Source: CABMGO01 sp964408125 (GTDB lineage Archaea; Nanobdellota; Nanobdellia; Pacearchaeales; GW2011-AR1). Taken from it: DNA of 5,999 bases. Below, in pieces: positions 5,276-5,999 of this stretch. Each line of letters opens with the position of its first letter. Position 1 is the stretch's first letter. The translations under genes and the position numbers were made by a program. The notes beneath the pieces are model-generated. The model was given only the letters and a program-made list of their open reading frames with translations, did no database searches and was not told the DNA's origin. Location: assembly GCA_964408125.1 (NCBI GenBank), contig CAYOYC010000029.1, positions 1 through 5,999 on the forward strand, read 5' to 3'.

Positions 5276-5902
5276 ATGGAAACTGTAACAAAGGCAAAAT
5301 TTTTAAAAAGATTAAGAGAAGATGGGTTTAGATTACAAACACTTTTACCAGAAATCGGAACACGATATATAGGACTCTGCGCGCGTGCAATAGCTCATGA
5401 TATACATCAAAACGAAGATTTCTGCAGGAAGGCCGGGTTTGTATATCCATCAAATGATCAAATATATTCAGAAAAAGCATTGAGTACAATTGTTCGTTAT
5501 GCCCTTAAAGGAAACAAAAATACAAGATATCAACCAGTTTATGAGGGGATAATACGGGATGAAGAAGAGTATAATTTATACTCAAGGCAACATCTAAGCC
5601 AGGGAACAAAAACAAAATCAGACGTAGTAGAAAGAAGAGGAGCCTTCGCACCAGAAACATGTGTTGCAAGCGTAAGAAAACTAAATAGGATATTAGGTAA
5701 AAAAGAGTGGCCATATCTAGAGGCAGATTATGCCTGGCAATTAAAAGGCGAAGGTTATTCTTCTTCGCAAATAGCACAAATACTAAATGTGGAATTACAT
5801 GATGGGAAAGAAGCTAGAAGCCGCAGCGGAATTGAGTCATTTTTTTATCGGCCAGCGATTAGAAAAAAATACCCAAGAAGAAAGTCTGGAATAGACAAAT
5901 AG
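5276..5902 (+). CDS. unidentified basic protein with C-terminal helix-turn-helix-like region
   Basis: I do not recognise this 208-residue protein by family. Residues about 150-192 look like a helix-turn-helix: a helix around YAWQLKGEGYSS, then SSQIAQILNV, a loop, and RSRSGIESFFYRP as a possible recognition helix, followed by the basic tail KKYPRRK. An N-terminal segment (9-55), beginning FLKRLREDGFRLQTLL, follows a similar helical rhythm and could be a second, degenerate copy. The middle (110-145) is Lys/Arg-rich with another helix around CVASVRKLNRILGKKEW. There is no cysteine cluster, membrane segment or signal peptide. DNA or RNA binding is the likeliest role, from its basic character and the HTH-like pattern (inference). 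The start is supported by a TATA box 25 nt upstream. It sits between adk and tRNA-Val, which gives no functional clue. Confidence 0.8.
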   Translation: METVTKAKFLKRLREDGFRLQTLLPEIGTRYIGLCARAIAHDIHQNEDFCRKAGFVYPSNDQIYSEKALSTIVRYALKGNKNTRYQPVYEGIIRDEEEYNLYSRQHLSQGTKTKSDVVERRGAFAPETCVASVRKLNRILGKKEWPYLEADYAWQLKGEGYSSSQIAQILNVELHDGKEARSRSGIESFFYRPAIRKKYPRRKSGIDK

Positions 5903-5924
5903 ACCAAACCCGTAAAAGAAACGA

Positions 5925-5931
5925 TTATAAA
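5925..5931 (+). promoter_or_regulatory. TATA box of tRNA-Val
   Basis: TTATAAA is centred 35 nt before the predicted tRNA 5' end, placing the transcript start near 5954 with a leader of about 9 nt for RNase P to remove. A T5 run at 5939-5943 lies between box and tRNA and may also end the upstream transcript. Confidence 0.55.
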
Positions 5932-5962
5932 CCCTCACTTTTTATCATCTAAATAGAATACC

Positions 5963-5999
5963 GGACGCTTCGTTCATCGGTAGGACTACTCGTTTACAC
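5963..5999 (+). tRNA. tRNA-Val (anticodon UAC), 5' half, cut by the window edge
   Basis: The sequence fits tRNA positions 1-38. The acceptor strand is GGACGCT (5963-5969), followed by U8 and C9. The D stem GTTC/GGAC (5972-5975 with 5983-5986, one G-U pair) encloses the D loop ATCGGTA with A14, the GG pair and A21. Position 26 is T, and the 5' anticodon strand is ACTCG (5988-5992). The loop TTTACAC has U33 and anticodon TAC at 5995-5997, reading valine GUN codons. The 3' half is outside the window, so acceptor and anticodon pairing cannot be confirmed. C at position 9 is uncommon. Confidence 0.8.

Noticed and set aside
1..5999. CRISPR array, transposase, toxin-antitoxin pair or known defence system
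   Set aside because: No regularly spaced repeats, DDE or serine/tyrosine recombinase motifs, or antitoxin-like partner next to the NYN gene were found.

Overview
The window looks like a piece of an AT-rich archaeal genome, probably a small DPANN-type archaeon of the Woesearchaeota/Pacearchaeota kind (inference). The main evidence is promoter architecture. Nearly every transcription unit has a TATA box of the TTTATAAA or TTTAAAAA type centred about 25-27 nt before its ATG, which is the archaeal leaderless arrangement. The two internal or leadered starts (dnaK, adk) instead carry Shine-Dalgarno motifs. The proteins are bacterial-like families (Hsp70 system, zinc-LID adenylate kinase) of the kind often found in such lineages.

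Layout, left to right. Positions 1-244 hold no ordinary gene. They contain a second, orphan copy of the last 31 codons of dnaK (51-146, minus strand), a small dyad with TATA-like character (165-179) and a strong UUCG-capped RNA hairpin (207-234, plus strand) followed by a T6 tract. Next is a minus-strand NYN/PIN-like nuclease gene (245-802), then the minus-strand grpE-dnaK operon (3263 down to 890, with overlapping stop and start). An 86-bp divergent promoter region separates grpE from a plus-strand series: a protein with a C-terminal J domain (3350-3883), a YkgJ-type cysteine-cluster protein (3933-4556), adenylate kinase (4589-5224), an unidentified basic protein with a helix-turn-helix-like C-terminus (5276-5902), and the 5' half of a tRNA-Val(UAC) cut by the window edge (5963-5999).

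The chaperone genes form a functional group: GrpE is the nucleotide exchange factor of DnaK, and the divergent J-domain protein is a candidate co-chaperone that stimulates DnaK ATPase. No canonical full-length DnaJ is visible. Adenylate kinase, the YkgJ-type protein and the HTH-like protein each have their own promoter, so their adjacency need not mean shared function.

The most unusual signal is the direct repeat of the dnaK 3' end (890-985 and 51-146). The copies differ at 11 of 96 positions, and most changes are synonymous. They flank the NYN gene and the UUCG hairpin. The orphan copy starts abruptly at a 26-nt identical block. This is the geometry expected when a DNA segment inserts in the 3' end of a gene and supplies a replacement end, here a cassette of about 839 bp with no visible integrase. 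A tandem duplication, a decayed second dnaK, or an assembly chimera are the alternatives.
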